From contig CAQOGY010000008.1 in assembly GCA_948847595.1 (NCBI GenBank), positions 106,117-170,116 on the forward strand: a DNA stretch of 64,000 nt, given 5' to 3'. Source of the DNA: an uncultured Bacteroides sp. Its GTDB lineage: Bacteria > Bacteroidota > Bacteroidia > Bacteroidales > Bacteroidaceae. The position numbers were made by a program, and so were the translations under genes. Under the pieces are notes generated by a model, which made no database searches, was not told where the DNA came from, and worked only from the letters and a program-made list of their open reading frames with translations. Below, one piece after another: positions 8,003-15,757 of this stretch. How positions within the stretch are numbered: position 1 is the stretch's first letter; each line of letters begins with the position of its first letter.

Positions 8003-8884
8003 TCACGGCATCCTTTTCTTATCGCGCAACAGGTCATTGACATCCTTATAATAAGGAAACGCCTCCATCACATTATATACCGTAGCCGTATTCATTTCCC
8101 GAAGCAGATCCACCGCCTTTCGTCCGGCATCGTCATTGTCGAGGAAGCAATAGATTTTCTTGTATGCTTTCAACCGGGACAGAGCTTTGGACAGGTTGTT
8201 CACCGAGTTCAGTACAATTAAATCCGGCTGTCTGCACGGAGGCGGCAACTTTCCTTGTTTTACTAGTGTCAAATAAGAAAGAAAGTCCATAAAGCCTTCA
8301 AACAGGCAACATGCCAAAGTGGTCTTTGTGGTGTTGGTCACTGATATGTCTTTAGGTGCAATGCACCCTTTGTAGTACGGACTGCGCATTTCATATCCAC
8401 CGGCTATATTAGGAAAACCGATAGCGAAGTAGGCTCTTCCACGGCAGGTATAGTGTATCTCCCAGCATTCCCTGATTCCGATTTCCATATCAATGCCCCG
8501 TGAAGCCAGATAGGACTTCAAGGCTACCGAAGTCAGCGCACCGATTTGGATGTTCCGCAAGATCTCATTCCTTTCCTCAGAAGAGGGCAGGAATGTTCTT
8601 GCCTTGACAGGTACTCCCGGGGTGGCGTTTTCTATCAGTTTCAGTACACGGGATATATCATTGGTATGATAGATAAGAATACCCAAGTCTATGATGTCGC
8701 CACTCCGGGCAAGTCCGAAATCATACCAGATATTCCGATTTTTATTGACTTTGAATGAAGGTGTCATATCTTCCCTATACGGGGCACGGAACCATGCCGC
8801 ACAAGCGGTTTCCCTTGTAGGGAAACAACCGATTGCTTTCAAGAAGTCCACAATATCTATTTGTTTGGTCTGGGCTATGTTCAT
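8003..8884 (-). CDS. Toprim-domain DNA primase of the ICE
   Basis: A 293-residue protein. The N-terminus resembles the CHC2 primase zinc-binding module in its MTPSFKVN ... YDFG ... GDIIDLG pattern, but the zinc-binding cysteines are absent. The C-terminal half is a Toprim domain: CCLFEGFMDFLSYL (acidic residue of the first motif) and KKIYCFLDNDDAGRKAVDLL (the DxD motif). This arrangement is common in the primases of Bacteroides mobilizable and conjugative elements, where the protein primes element replication. It lies downstream of the RepA-like ATPase, with a 63-base gap, and in the same direction, so the two probably work together. Confidence 0.85.
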   Translation of the reverse strand: MNIAQTKQIDIVDFLKAIGCFPTRETACAAWFRAPYREDMTPSFKVNKNRNIWYDFGLARSGDIIDLGILIYHTNDISRVLKLIENATPGVPVKARTFLPSSEERNEILRNIQIGALTSVALKSYLASRGIDMEIGIRECWEIHYTCRGRAYFAIGFPNIAGGYEMRSPYYKGCIAPKDISVTNTTKTTLACCLFEGFMDFLSYLTLVKQGKLPPPCRQPDLIVLNSVNNLSKALSRLKAYKKIYCFLDNDDAGRKAVDLLREMNTATVYNVMEAFPYYKDVNDLLRDKKRMP

Positions 8885-8947
8885 AATAACTTTTGTGTTT
8901 CTATTCGGGTTTAATAAAGTTTATCTTATATATACACCGACGTTAAA

Positions 8948-10036
8948 CTAAACCTCTTTATCGGAGGTACAGCCGCTATACTCCAGCACCTTCGGATTGT
9001 AATGGTAGCTCTTATCCTGTTTCACGATAATGCCACGCCCCATCAGATACTTGTTCAGTTCAATGCAGATGTTCCGGCCACGCTTGAAGCCGATTTCGGT
9101 ATATCCCTGTTGGAGCGCTTTGATAAGCGGTCTGTATCCGGTTATGTCCCCCTCGCTGAATGCCAGCCTGAGAGCCTGGGCGTGTTGTACATCGGAAATG
9201 GATTCGCAGAAGCCCTTACGCTCTTGTGTAAACGAGTATTCTCCCACCAGTTCAGGCAAGGCATCGTTATTGATGCGGAAAGCGAACGGCTCAAACTCCT
9301 TTTCACGAATGTGCATGGCTTTTACTTCACTGATATTACCGTCAAACTGGCTCTTGGTGATTTGCAGAATGGTTTCCGCTTTGTTATTCAGTTCTGTGCC
9401 AATATGTCCTCTCGTATTGTCATCTCCTTTGTTCAGATGTAATACTGTATGGATATGGAGGTCGTGCATACTTGACCAGCGCATGAGGTCGTTTATCAAA
9501 TCAACAGACTCACTGGGACTGTTGATGTCATACAGGAGGTCACGGATGCCGTCAATGACAACAAAACCGATACCCGGATCGGAAGCCAGCGCATGGTTGA
9601 TAATCTGTCGGCGTTGTTTGGGGCTGTATTCCCGCAGCATGAAAAATTCGAGGTTGTCCGTTTCACGGTCAGTAGGTAGCCCGGCCAGTCTCAGGATGCG
9701 TTCAAGCACCTTGTGGCAATGGCATTTGCTTTGTTCCGTATCTACATAAAGCACCTTGTGCTTGCCTTCCGGCAAATGTGCGTTGTAGCGTAACACGTTT
9801 TTGCCCGACAACGCTGCAGCCACAATTGCCGTGATGTTGAAAGTCTTTTTGCTTTTGGGCTTACCGACCGAAGCACTGAAGTTGCCGAGCGTGGCAATGG
9901 TTATGTCATCGACACGGACAATTTCCGGCGGAAAAGCGTAGGTCTCGGTGACACGTAGGCGGATGAATTGCAGGATTTGTTCATAAACCGAACGATCTAT
10001 GTCATTTCCGGTTTGAAGCAGGTGGGTCGGTATCAT
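8948..10036 (-). CDS. RepA-like AAA ATPase (RecA-fold replicative helicase type)
   Basis: A 362-residue protein. A Walker A-like motif, GKPKSKKT, lies near residue 58, and a Walker B strand, GFVVIDGIRDLL, near residue 160. HTVLHLNKGDDNTRGHIGTELNNKAE fits the sensor region of the AAA_25 (RepA/DnaB-like) family. The C-terminal 90 residues look like a winged-helix DNA-binding part. Members serve as replication helicases or initiators in plasmids and integrative elements. The gene overlaps the end of the upstream helix-turn-helix gene by 4 bases and is followed by the Toprim primase, forming a replication operon. Confidence 0.82.
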   Translation of the reverse strand: MIPTHLLQTGNDIDRSVYEQILQFIRLRVTETYAFPPEIVRVDDITIATLGNFSASVGKPKSKKTFNITAIVAAALSGKNVLRYNAHLPEGKHKVLYVDTEQSKCHCHKVLERILRLAGLPTDRETDNLEFFMLREYSPKQRRQIINHALASDPGIGFVVIDGIRDLLYDINSPSESVDLINDLMRWSSMHDLHIHTVLHLNKGDDNTRGHIGTELNNKAETILQITKSQFDGNISEVKAMHIREKEFEPFAFRINNDALPELVGEYSFTQERKGFCESISDVQHAQALRLAFSEGDITGYRPLIKALQQGYTEIGFKRGRNICIELNKYLMGRGIIVKQDKSYHYNPKVLEYSGCTSDKEV

Positions 10037-10482
10037 GGCTTTCCCCCTTTCTTTTTATGGTTGGGCTTGCCGGTGTGGTCATGGGCGGTCATTATAGCAG
10101 CCTGTCTTTCCAGTTCCCTTTGTGAAAGGACTGGATTGCGCCGTTTCCATTCATCCAGTTCCTTCCTTTCAAAGAAGATGTTCTTGCCATTCGGTTTGGT
10201 GTAGGATATGTCACGGTTGGAGGTAAGCCGGTACATATGCCCTTTGGAGATATTCAGGTATTTGGCGGCTTCATCAATATTCAGCATATCTTTCAGGTAA
10301 TAGAGTTGATTCTCCACGCTTTCAAAACGCTCTATCAAGGCTTCAAGCGTCCCGAAACGATCAATGAAGGCTTCAATGGTGGTTATCTTGCCCAATACTA
10401 CGTTTATATCTTCCATTCGGGTCAGGATGACGGCCACATCTTCTACCCGTTTAAGTGTTTCAAGAAATCCGGCTTCTGTCAT
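10033..10482 (-). CDS. Helix-turn-helix (excisionase-type) DNA-binding protein A
   Basis: A 149-residue protein. The N-terminal half is a predicted coiled coil with spaced repeats of the kind ...ETLKRVEDV, GTLEALIERFESVENQL. The centre (residues 70-115) is a MerR/excisionase helix-turn-helix: LNIDEAAKYLNISKGHMYRL, then a KPNGKNIFFERKELDEW wing. The tail is basic. Proteins of this kind act as recombination directionality factors or local repressors in Bacteroides elements. The gene is coupled to both neighbours by 4-base overlaps, so it is in the replication operon. Confidence 0.8.
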   Translation of the reverse strand: MTEAGFLETLKRVEDVAVILTRMEDINVVLGKITTIEAFIDRFGTLEALIERFESVENQLYYLKDMLNIDEAAKYLNISKGHMYRLTSNRDISYTKPNGKNIFFERKELDEWKRRNPVLSQRELERQAAIMTAHDHTGKPNHKKKGGKP

Positions 10483-10841
10483 GATGCAAATTGTTTATCG
10501 GGTTCAACACATTCATTCATGCTGTCCGGCATCTCCTTTGGACAGTTTTTTTCGGTTTCTTCCACTTGGTTCCGGCAGAGCCATTCGTCCAATTCCTGCT
10601 TGTTAAAATACAACAGTTTACCGGACGGTCTGTAGTGGGGGATATGCCCGTTCTTGGCAAGTTTGTACAACTGGCTTCTCGACAGCCCCATATACAGGCA
10701 GGCTTCTTTGAAATTGAGTGTTTTCTTGATGCAAAACAGCATATTTTCAATCTTCTCCGTTTGTTTCTGGAGCATACTAAGCTTCAGGAAACATGATGAA
10801 CAGGACACCGCTACACAGTTTCTTTCTTCTTGTTGGTTCAT
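10479..10841 (-). CDS. Helix-turn-helix (excisionase-type) DNA-binding protein B
   Basis: A 120-residue protein homologous to the next gene: LNFKEACLYMGLSRSQLYKL followed by the wing RPSGKLLYFNKQELDEWL. The N-terminus holds a CSSCF cysteine pair and a short coiled coil. It is the first gene of the operon running leftward through the ATPase and primase. A TACCTTTG box lies 63 bases upstream. A tandem pair of excisionase-like genes next to integrases often controls excision and transfer in these elements; that role is inferred. Confidence 0.8.
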   Translation of the reverse strand: MNQQEERNCVAVSCSSCFLKLSMLQKQTEKIENMLFCIKKTLNFKEACLYMGLSRSQLYKLAKNGHIPHYRPSGKLLYFNKQELDEWLCRNQVEETEKNCPKEMPDSMNECVEPDKQFAS

Positions 10842-10879
10842 TTTGTATTCTTTTTTGAGTTAGACATGGGGGAGTGATA

Positions 10880-10911
10880 CCCCGAAACTTTATCGCTTCG
10901 GGGCAAAGGTA
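10880..10911 (-). promoter_or_regulatory. Promoter and leader hairpin of the ICE replication operon
   Basis: TACCTTTG on the minus strand (10904-10911) matches the Bacteroides -7 consensus. A hairpin (CCCCGAA at 10880-10886 pairing with TTCGGGG at 10897-10903) lies where the transcript would start. No convincing -33 element is seen. It drives the two helix-turn-helix genes and the ATPase/primase genes. Confidence 0.5.
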
Positions 10912-10988
10912 GATATGTGTTTTTCAATGCTTGTAAAAAGGAGAGTAACAGTTCGGAAGTGTTATCCGAACTGTTATCCTTTTCTGTG

Positions 10989-11765
10989 TCACTTGTTATC
11001 CGTTGTGTTTCTTTCTGTCATTTCTCTGACAGCTTGTACGCATTGGCTGATTACCTCCTGCATACTGTTTGGATTGCTCTTGGCAAGACTAAGTGCACTG
11101 GAATACTGGCCGTGTTTGAGCGGACGGCCGTCTTTGGAACCCAATATGGAACCGGCCTGTTCCAACAGATGTTCCCAACGTCCGAGAATGAGACGGTGGT
11201 GACATAACCGGTCGAAAAAGAAAGCTACCAACCGGTTATTGGCAGACTTCAACGGCTGATGCAACGTGCCTTCCAAAAGAGAACGCAGTATGCCTGCATT
11301 CACAGGGGTAGTGAAAAGTTGAGCCTCATTAGCACAATGCGCAATGAGGCTCAGTTGATTGTCATTCAAAAAGCTACCCAAAGACAAGGCAGGAAGGTTC
11401 GTTTCAGGGCGTGGCTTATCCGGTTCTTCTTTCAGACCGGAGGATGCTTTCGTTGTGTTGAACAGACGAAGCAACTCATCCATGCGGTTAGGAGCAAAAA
11501 GTATATTGGAGAAGAATAGCTCCACAAGGTCTTTACGTTTTGTCAGTATTCCTCTGAGAATACCGATGTTTTTCCGATGTCGGTTTTTCCCGGCGGCATC
11601 CCGGTGGTCACTATAATAATGACCGTTCAGAAAATCCTCCACATACAGTTCATACAATTTACTCTCACCGATAACTTCCTTCCGATAAGTAAAAGAGGCT
11701 TCTTTCAGCAAGGCAAAAAGTTCATCACGTTCATTTCCGACACTCTTGTGCGGCTTGTTTGCCAA
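10989..11765 (-). CDS. Conserved hypothetical ICE protein
   Basis: A 258-residue, largely helical soluble protein with a basic N-terminus and no recognised motif. It lies between int1 and the helix-turn-helix operon and reads in the same direction. The segment HYYSDHRDAAGKNRHRKNIGILRGIL is strongly charged and might contact nucleic acid. I do not recognise a family and assign no function. The position beside a recombinase is typical of conserved cargo-control genes. Confidence 0.65.
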   Translation of the reverse strand: MANKPHKSVGNERDELFALLKEASFTYRKEVIGESKLYELYVEDFLNGHYYSDHRDAAGKNRHRKNIGILRGILTKRKDLVELFFSNILFAPNRMDELLRLFNTTKASSGLKEEPDKPRPETNLPALSLGSFLNDNQLSLIAHCANEAQLFTTPVNAGILRSLLEGTLHQPLKSANNRLVAFFFDRLCHHRLILGRWEHLLEQAGSILGSKDGRPLKHGQYSSALSLAKSNPNSMQEVISQCVQAVREMTERNTTDNK

Positions 11766-11828
11766 TCTCTTGTTTTAAAAAAAGGCAATCATTTCTACGG
11801 TTACGCTTCATAAATCTATTGTTTTAAG

Positions 11829-12974
11829 TTATTGGATAAATGCGTCATCCAAAAGGGAGATGGCATGGTCTTTCTTAGAATTGATGATTTGTGCGTACCT
11901 CTGAGTGTGTCTGATATTGGCATGACCCAATAATTGACTTGTCGTATAGATGTCAACCCCTGCGGTCAAGGCCAGCGTTGCGAACGTATGCCTCGCCACG
12001 TGGAATGAAAATTTCTTTTCTATTCCGGCATCTGTGGCCCAATCGCGAAGTATGCTTTTATACCAAATACTCAACTTGGGAAATACACGGTCTTCAGAAG
12101 AAGCATCCCCTTGTTCCGGCATCCATTTCCGTGCATTCATGTTCAATGGCAAATACAACAATGCGCCGGTTTTATACTGCCGTATTTCTACCTGCCACCT
12201 GTTCCCGTTTTTACTAATGTGTTTCCAACACAAGTTTTTGATGTCCATAATGCGCAAACCGCAAAAACAGGAAAACAAAAATGCAGCCTTCATATCATCC
12301 CGACGGCAAGGAGTTGCAATAAGACGTTTTACTTCCTCTACTGTAAGATATTCACGTTTGGCTTCCGAACCTGAAAGCATATCCCGTTTGATTTTCTTGA
12401 ATGGGCTTGACTGGAGCAGGTTCTCCTTAACTGCATAATTCAGTGCAGCCCGTATATAAGAGAGGTAGAGGAAAACCGTATTTTTGGCCAGTTGGTTATG
12501 GTCACGTGTGAGTGCAGGTCTATCTAGTAAATGGCTGAGAAATCTCATAATATAATCCCTATCTATTTCTGCAAGGGTAACACTGTTATCGTACTTCTCC
12601 AATTCATTAGTTACCCGATCTACCCAAATAAGTGCAGATGCCGAAGCCCGTTTTTCCACATCTTGCCGATAAACTCTCATCCAGTCCGTGAAAAGCATAT
12701 TCGCTTTATACGAACGGTCTGTGATACCTGCTATCTTGTTGGTCAGGTCCAAAATTTTTTCGGTCTTAATGGCATTGGCTATTGCGAGTGTGTTGGCATT
12801 TTGGATTTGCGCCGACACATCCGTTTCTGGTACAAGATAGAGTTTCAATGACTGGTAAGTTCTCCGGCCATTGTAGTAAATATCCAAATAGATGGACTTC
12901 CTGCCATCTTTGAGTTCATTAAAACGTAAACGGACAGGTTCCTTTACTTTAACTTGCTTTTTCGTACGTGCCAT
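11829..12974 (-). CDS. int: Tyrosine recombinase 1 (ICE integrase)
   Basis: A 381-residue protein with the Bacteroidetes integrase layout: an arm-binding N-terminal domain (residues 1-80), a SAM-like core-binding domain (about 90-190), and a catalytic domain. The catalytic set is visible: R in CGLRIMD (about 240), H-x-x-R in HVARHTFA (about 325) and the nucleophile Y in RHTQRYAQI (about 360). It starts MARTKK. It shares this start, its length and much of its sequence with the second recombinase at 13278, so they are paralogues. Either could perform ICE integration. Confidence 0.9.
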   Translation of the reverse strand: MARTKKQVKVKEPVRLRFNELKDGRKSIYLDIYYNGRRTYQSLKLYLVPETDVSAQIQNANTLAIANAIKTEKILDLTNKIAGITDRSYKANMLFTDWMRVYRQDVEKRASASALIWVDRVTNELEKYDNSVTLAEIDRDYIMRFLSHLLDRPALTRDHNQLAKNTVFLYLSYIRAALNYAVKENLLQSSPFKKIKRDMLSGSEAKREYLTVEEVKRLIATPCRRDDMKAAFLFSCFCGLRIMDIKNLCWKHISKNGNRWQVEIRQYKTGALLYLPLNMNARKWMPEQGDASSEDRVFPKLSIWYKSILRDWATDAGIEKKFSFHVARHTFATLALTAGVDIYTTSQLLGHANIRHTQRYAQIINSKKDHAISLLDDAFIQ

Positions 12975-13277
12975 ATACCTTTGTTGTACTATTATTCATG
13001 AAAAGATTAATTGCATTTTGTTATCTTGATTAATGTTACTATACAATAATGGATAACATAGCTTTCTGAGGAACAGACATAAAGAGGCTGTTTCTACAAA
13101 ATGCAAATATACACAGTATTTTTAATTAAACAATACATACTGTATAATTTAAAAATAGAAATAAGATTGTCATGGTCAAACAGAATTGAATTACGAAAAA
13201 TTTCTTTCTGCTATGACTGATACACAGATAATTGCGACATGCAAAATTTGCAATATATTTCTGTTTGACTATAAATA
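12975..13277. other. AT-rich gap between the two integrase genes
   Basis: There is no coding frame here. It holds an 11-base inverted repeat, TTGCATTTTGT (13011-13021) and ACAAAATGCAA (13096-13106), with a nested GTTATC/GATAAC pair inside. The same TTGCATTT word recurs in both orientations near the ICE end (14531 and 14591). These look like binding sites for a recombinase or regulator. No clear promoter was identified. Confidence 0.5.
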
Positions 13278-14405
13278 TTAGAATAGAGAATCTATTAGTA
13301 ATACAGCGGCTTCTTTTTTAGCATCTATGATTTTCGCATAAACTTGTGTTGTTTCCACATCGGCATGACCAAGTAACTGACTAGTTGTGTATAAATCTGC
13401 CCCCATGGTAAGCTCCATTGTTGCAAAAGTATGCCGACTCATGTGATAGGTCAGTTTTTTATTGATTCCTGCATTTTGGGCCCACTTCTTCAACTGTAAA
13501 TCAATGGTAGAAGTGCAAGGCAGAGAAAATACATAATCTTCAGCACTTCTCTTAGTGTGAGGCAGATAGGCTTGCGCTTGCTTGTTGAGTGGCAAGTACA
13601 GCATCCGACCAGTTTTCTTTTGTCGCAACTCCATGTGAATATTCCCGTTATCTTCAATGATTTTTTTCCATTGCAAGGCACGGACATCACTTAACCGTAA
13701 TCCACAGAAACAGGAAAACAAAAATGCAATTTTCACATCTGCTCTTGGTGCATCCGCCTCTATGAGCTTGCGGACTTCATCAATAGTCAGATACTCGCGT
13801 GGAGTTTCTTCACCGCAAATGGCTTTCCTGTCAATAGCCAATCCGGGATTTACAGACAACACATCATCATCAACTGCCATATTCAAGGCTGTAATGATAA
13901 CCCCAAGATAATTGGATATGGTTTTTTTGGCAAAAGGAACTTTGGTACGCCTTGCTTTTTGCCCTTTCATAAATTCAACAAAGCCATCCAAGAAATCCTT
14001 ATCCACATCGCACAAACGAGCTTTGGCATTGTATTTCCGCAATTGTTTTAAGGCTGAATGCACATGGTTTTCTGATGATGTCTTTCCTTGTTGAATACTT
14101 CTGTTCTTATACTCGTTTACCCAATCAACCAGTAAAACCTTTGCCTTTTCTGAAATGGTTACGGGTGTTCTGTTGTTCGATATTTCAAGAATACGTTGTG
14201 CCCTTATTGCATCAGCAGCTTTCATTGTATGCTTGTTTTGCTTTCTTGCTTCCGAGGAATTCTCTGGGATAAGGTACAATTTCAGAAACTCATACCGCCT
14301 CTTCTTCTCGTAGTAAATATCGAGATAGATAGACTTGTTTCCATTTTCCAGTTCCTTGAACCGGATGCGTACAGGGGTTGATTCTATTTTCTTGGTACGA
14401 GCCAT
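13278..14405 (-). CDS. int: Tyrosine recombinase 2 (ICE integrase)
   Basis: The protein is 375 residues from the ATG at 14405 (MARTKKIEST). The frame extends 34 codons upstream, but that part is hydrophobic and does not match the paralogue. It has the same domain order as int1. Catalytic residues are R in CGLRLSD, H-x-x-R in HMSRHTFA and Y in TTQVYAKI. A TATCTTTG box lies 27 bases upstream of the start. It is the outermost ICE gene, closest to the boundary, and so the best candidate for the integrase that placed the element. Two full-length, apparently intact paralogues in a row are unusual. Confidence 0.9.
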   Translation of the reverse strand: MARTKKIESTPVRIRFKELENGNKSIYLDIYYEKKRRYEFLKLYLIPENSSEARKQNKHTMKAADAIRAQRILEISNNRTPVTISEKAKVLLVDWVNEYKNRSIQQGKTSSENHVHSALKQLRKYNAKARLCDVDKDFLDGFVEFMKGQKARRTKVPFAKKTISNYLGVIITALNMAVDDDVLSVNPGLAIDRKAICGEETPREYLTIDEVRKLIEADAPRADVKIAFLFSCFCGLRLSDVRALQWKKIIEDNGNIHMELRQKKTGRMLYLPLNKQAQAYLPHTKRSAEDYVFSLPCTSTIDLQLKKWAQNAGINKKLTYHMSRHTFATMELTMGADLYTTSQLLGHADVETTQVYAKIIDAKKEAAVLLIDSLF

Positions 14406-14431
14406 ATACTTGAATTGCTTATTTTCTTCTA

Positions 14432-14439
14432 CAAAGATA
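14432..14439 (-). promoter_or_regulatory. -7 box of recombinase 2
   Basis: TATCTTTG on the minus strand, a full TAnnTTTG match, ends 26 bases before the ATG at 14405. No clear -33 element. It supports the choice of the downstream start for this gene. Confidence 0.6.
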
Positions 14440-14631
14440 GTGATTTTAATCGAAAACAGGTGCTTTTTTGCACAACAAAATAGTAACATAAAAACTGTAA
14501 ATAACACTATCGATGGCTAAAATCAACAATAAATGCAATTCTACATTCTTTTTATAAAAACCTGATATACATTGATATATTGTGCAATAATTGCATTTTT
14601 CTTGTGTTTTGTTTTTATATTCTATATATTC

Positions 14632-14811
14632 CGGCATTCATGGGCTACTACTGCGAAATACAGGGGAGTTCCTATCGAGATGATAAGCGAATCGCTGGGA
14701 CATAAATCAATCAAGACAACACAGATCTATTTAAAAGGCTTTGAATTAGAAGAAAGAACAAAAGTAAATAAAATGAATTATTCTTACGTGAAGAGTTTTA
14801 GAATGCTCTGA
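14632..14811 (+). pseudogene. 3' stump of a third tyrosine recombinase
   Basis: The 59 codons from RHSWATTAKYRG onward, through SLGHKSIKTTQIYL and FELEERTKVNKMN, are the end of a tyrosine recombinase catalytic domain, with the HxxR-region histidine and the nucleophile tyrosine (in TQIYL). Everything upstream (the remaining 80 percent of the gene, including the first catalytic arginine) is missing; the preceding codons are hydrophobic noise, and the apparent start at 14572 is TTG. The break falls at the RHSWA codons. The stump lies next to the invertible capsule promoter, where a promoter invertase gene commonly sits. The ICE right end abuts it. Confidence 0.85.
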
Positions 14812-14850
14812 ATAATTCAACTAAAGTATTAGGGTTTAGGGATTTAGTGA
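14812..14850. other. Short gap between recombinase stump and invertible segment
   Basis: This holds an AT-rich sequence with no coding frame and no evident promoter or terminator. It links the recombinase stump to the left inverted repeat. Confidence 0.4.
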
Positions 14851-14874
14851 ATCTGTTACTTCTTAGGTAACGGA
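14851..14874 (+). repeat. Left inverted repeat of the promoter inversion segment
   Basis: 24 bases, perfectly complementary to 15127-15150. It includes the core GTTAC (14855-14859), a 7-base spacer and GTAAC (14867-14871). The match stops exactly at both edges. Confidence 0.92.
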
Positions 14875-14887
14875 TTTTTATTTGCTA

Positions 14888-14919
14888 CAAAGATAGAGAA
14901 AAATAATAATAGGAAACAA
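14888..14919 (-). promoter_or_regulatory. Capsule promoter, currently pointing away from upxY
   Basis: On the minus strand CTTG (14917-14920) is followed after 21 bases by TATCTTTG (14888-14895), a good match to the Bacteroides -33/-7 consensus. Transcription would leave the segment through the left repeat toward the recombinase stump. Confidence 0.8.
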
Positions 14920-15126
14920 GCAATAAACTTCTTTTTTTCCTTTTTCTTTCAAATATACCCACATAAAGTTTCTGAACATGAGGAATAAGCTCTTCATGCT
15001 CTGTGACTTTCTATTTCCTAACCTCAAAAAGCGTCTGTCTTGGAGTCCGGATAACCATATCTTTTCTTCCCTCATGTTGTTTTTTTTCCTTTTTATTGCT
15101 GTTGTATGCGTTCTGCATGTGTATTG

Positions 15127-15150
15127 TCCGTTACCTAAGAAGTAACAGAT
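15127..15150 (-). repeat. Right inverted repeat of the promoter inversion segment
   Basis: Perfect reverse complement of 14851-14874, ending 19 bases before the upxY start codon. Confidence 0.92.
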
Positions 15151-15169
15151 AAACATGGGGTAAAAAATT

Positions 15170-15757
15170 ATGATTTTTGCAAAGGAAAAGTCTATTAGCG
15201 CCGCGCCCGGTTGTGGGACAGGGGAAGGCGTAGCACACTCAAAACGCTGGTATGTAGCACTGGTTCGTATGCATCACGAGAAGAAGGTTGCCGAGCGTTT
15301 GTTCAAGATGGGAATCGATACTTTCGTTCCCGTCCAGCAAGAGGTACATCAATGGAGCGACCGTCGTAAGGCTGTCAATACTGTATTGCTTCCGATGATG
15401 GTATTTGTACATGCTGATCCTAAAGAACGCAAGGAAGTTCTAAGTTTTTCCACGGTCAGCCGTTATATGGTGATGCGTGGTGAAAGCACTCCTGCCGTTA
15501 TTCCCGATGAGCAGATGGCTCGTTTTCGTTTCATGCTCGATTATTCCGACGAAGCAATTTGTATGAACAGTTCTCCTTTGGCACGTGGTGAGAAAGTCCG
15601 TGTCATCAAAGGTCCTCTCAGAGGTCTTGTCGGCGAACTCGTCACGATAGGGGGCAAGAGCAAAATCGCCGTCCGTTTAAATATGCTTGGCTGTGCTTGC
15701 GTGGACATGCCAATCGGTTATGTGGAATCTACAAAAAACACCAATGACACTATCTAA
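15170..15757 (+). CDS. upxY: UpxY-family capsule transcription antiterminator
   Basis: A 195-residue NusG-like protein. Residues 26-125 are the NGN domain (RWYVALVRMHHEKKVAERL ... FVPVQQEVHQWSDRR). The C-terminal KOW motif is GEKVRVIKGPLRGLVGEL (about 145-162). UpxY proteins bind RNA polymerase in the 5' leader of their own capsule operon and prevent early termination, so only the matching locus is read fully. It is the first gene after the invertible promoter, as expected. No upxZ partner follows. The downstream gene overlaps by 14 bases. Base composition is more GC-rich than in the downstream sugar genes. Confidence 0.92.
   Translation: MIFAKEKSISAAPGCGTGEGVAHSKRWYVALVRMHHEKKVAERLFKMGIDTFVPVQQEVHQWSDRRKAVNTVLLPMMVFVHADPKERKEVLSFSTVSRYMVMRGESTPAVIPDEQMARFRFMLDYSDEAICMNSSPLARGEKVRVIKGPLRGLVGELVTIGGKSKIAVRLNMLGCACVDMPIGYVESTKNTNDTI

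Larger units (their letters stand above)
1..14631. mobile_element. End of an integrative conjugative element (ICE)
   Basis: The stretch combines conjugation genes (TraG, DUF4133, DUF4134), replication genes (Toprim primase, RepA-like ATPase, sliding clamp), small helix-turn-helix proteins and two tyrosine recombinases, the usual content of a Bacteroidales conjugative transposon. The recombinases sit at the right end. Immediately beyond them is the 3' stump of an unrelated tyrosine recombinase, so the right boundary lies between 14440 and 14632; 14631 is an estimate. The left end, with the rest of the tra genes and the other attachment site, lies outside the window. The att core cannot be defined from one end. 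Confidence 0.85.
14851..15150. promoter_or_regulatory. Invertible capsule promoter segment (OFF orientation)
   Basis: A 300-base segment bounded by perfect 24-base inverted repeats, 20 bases before the capsule operon's first gene. Each repeat contains GTTAC-N7-GTAAC, the half-site/spacer/half-site form expected of a tyrosine recombinase crossover. The only good promoter inside (14888-14919) reads leftward, away from upxY. Inverting the segment would bring it 13 bases before the right repeat and about 56 bases before the upxY start. Invertible promoters of this design control capsule loci in B. fragilis and relatives. As assembled the locus is OFF. Confidence 0.88.

Noticed and set aside
12975..13277. 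Possible CRISPR or origin in the integrase gap
   Set aside because: Only one inverted repeat and no regular spacer-repeat pattern or iterons.
14572..14631. Possible start of the third recombinase at TTG 14572
   Set aside because: The first 20 codons are hydrophobic AT-rich noise and unlike any recombinase; the match begins at RHSWA.
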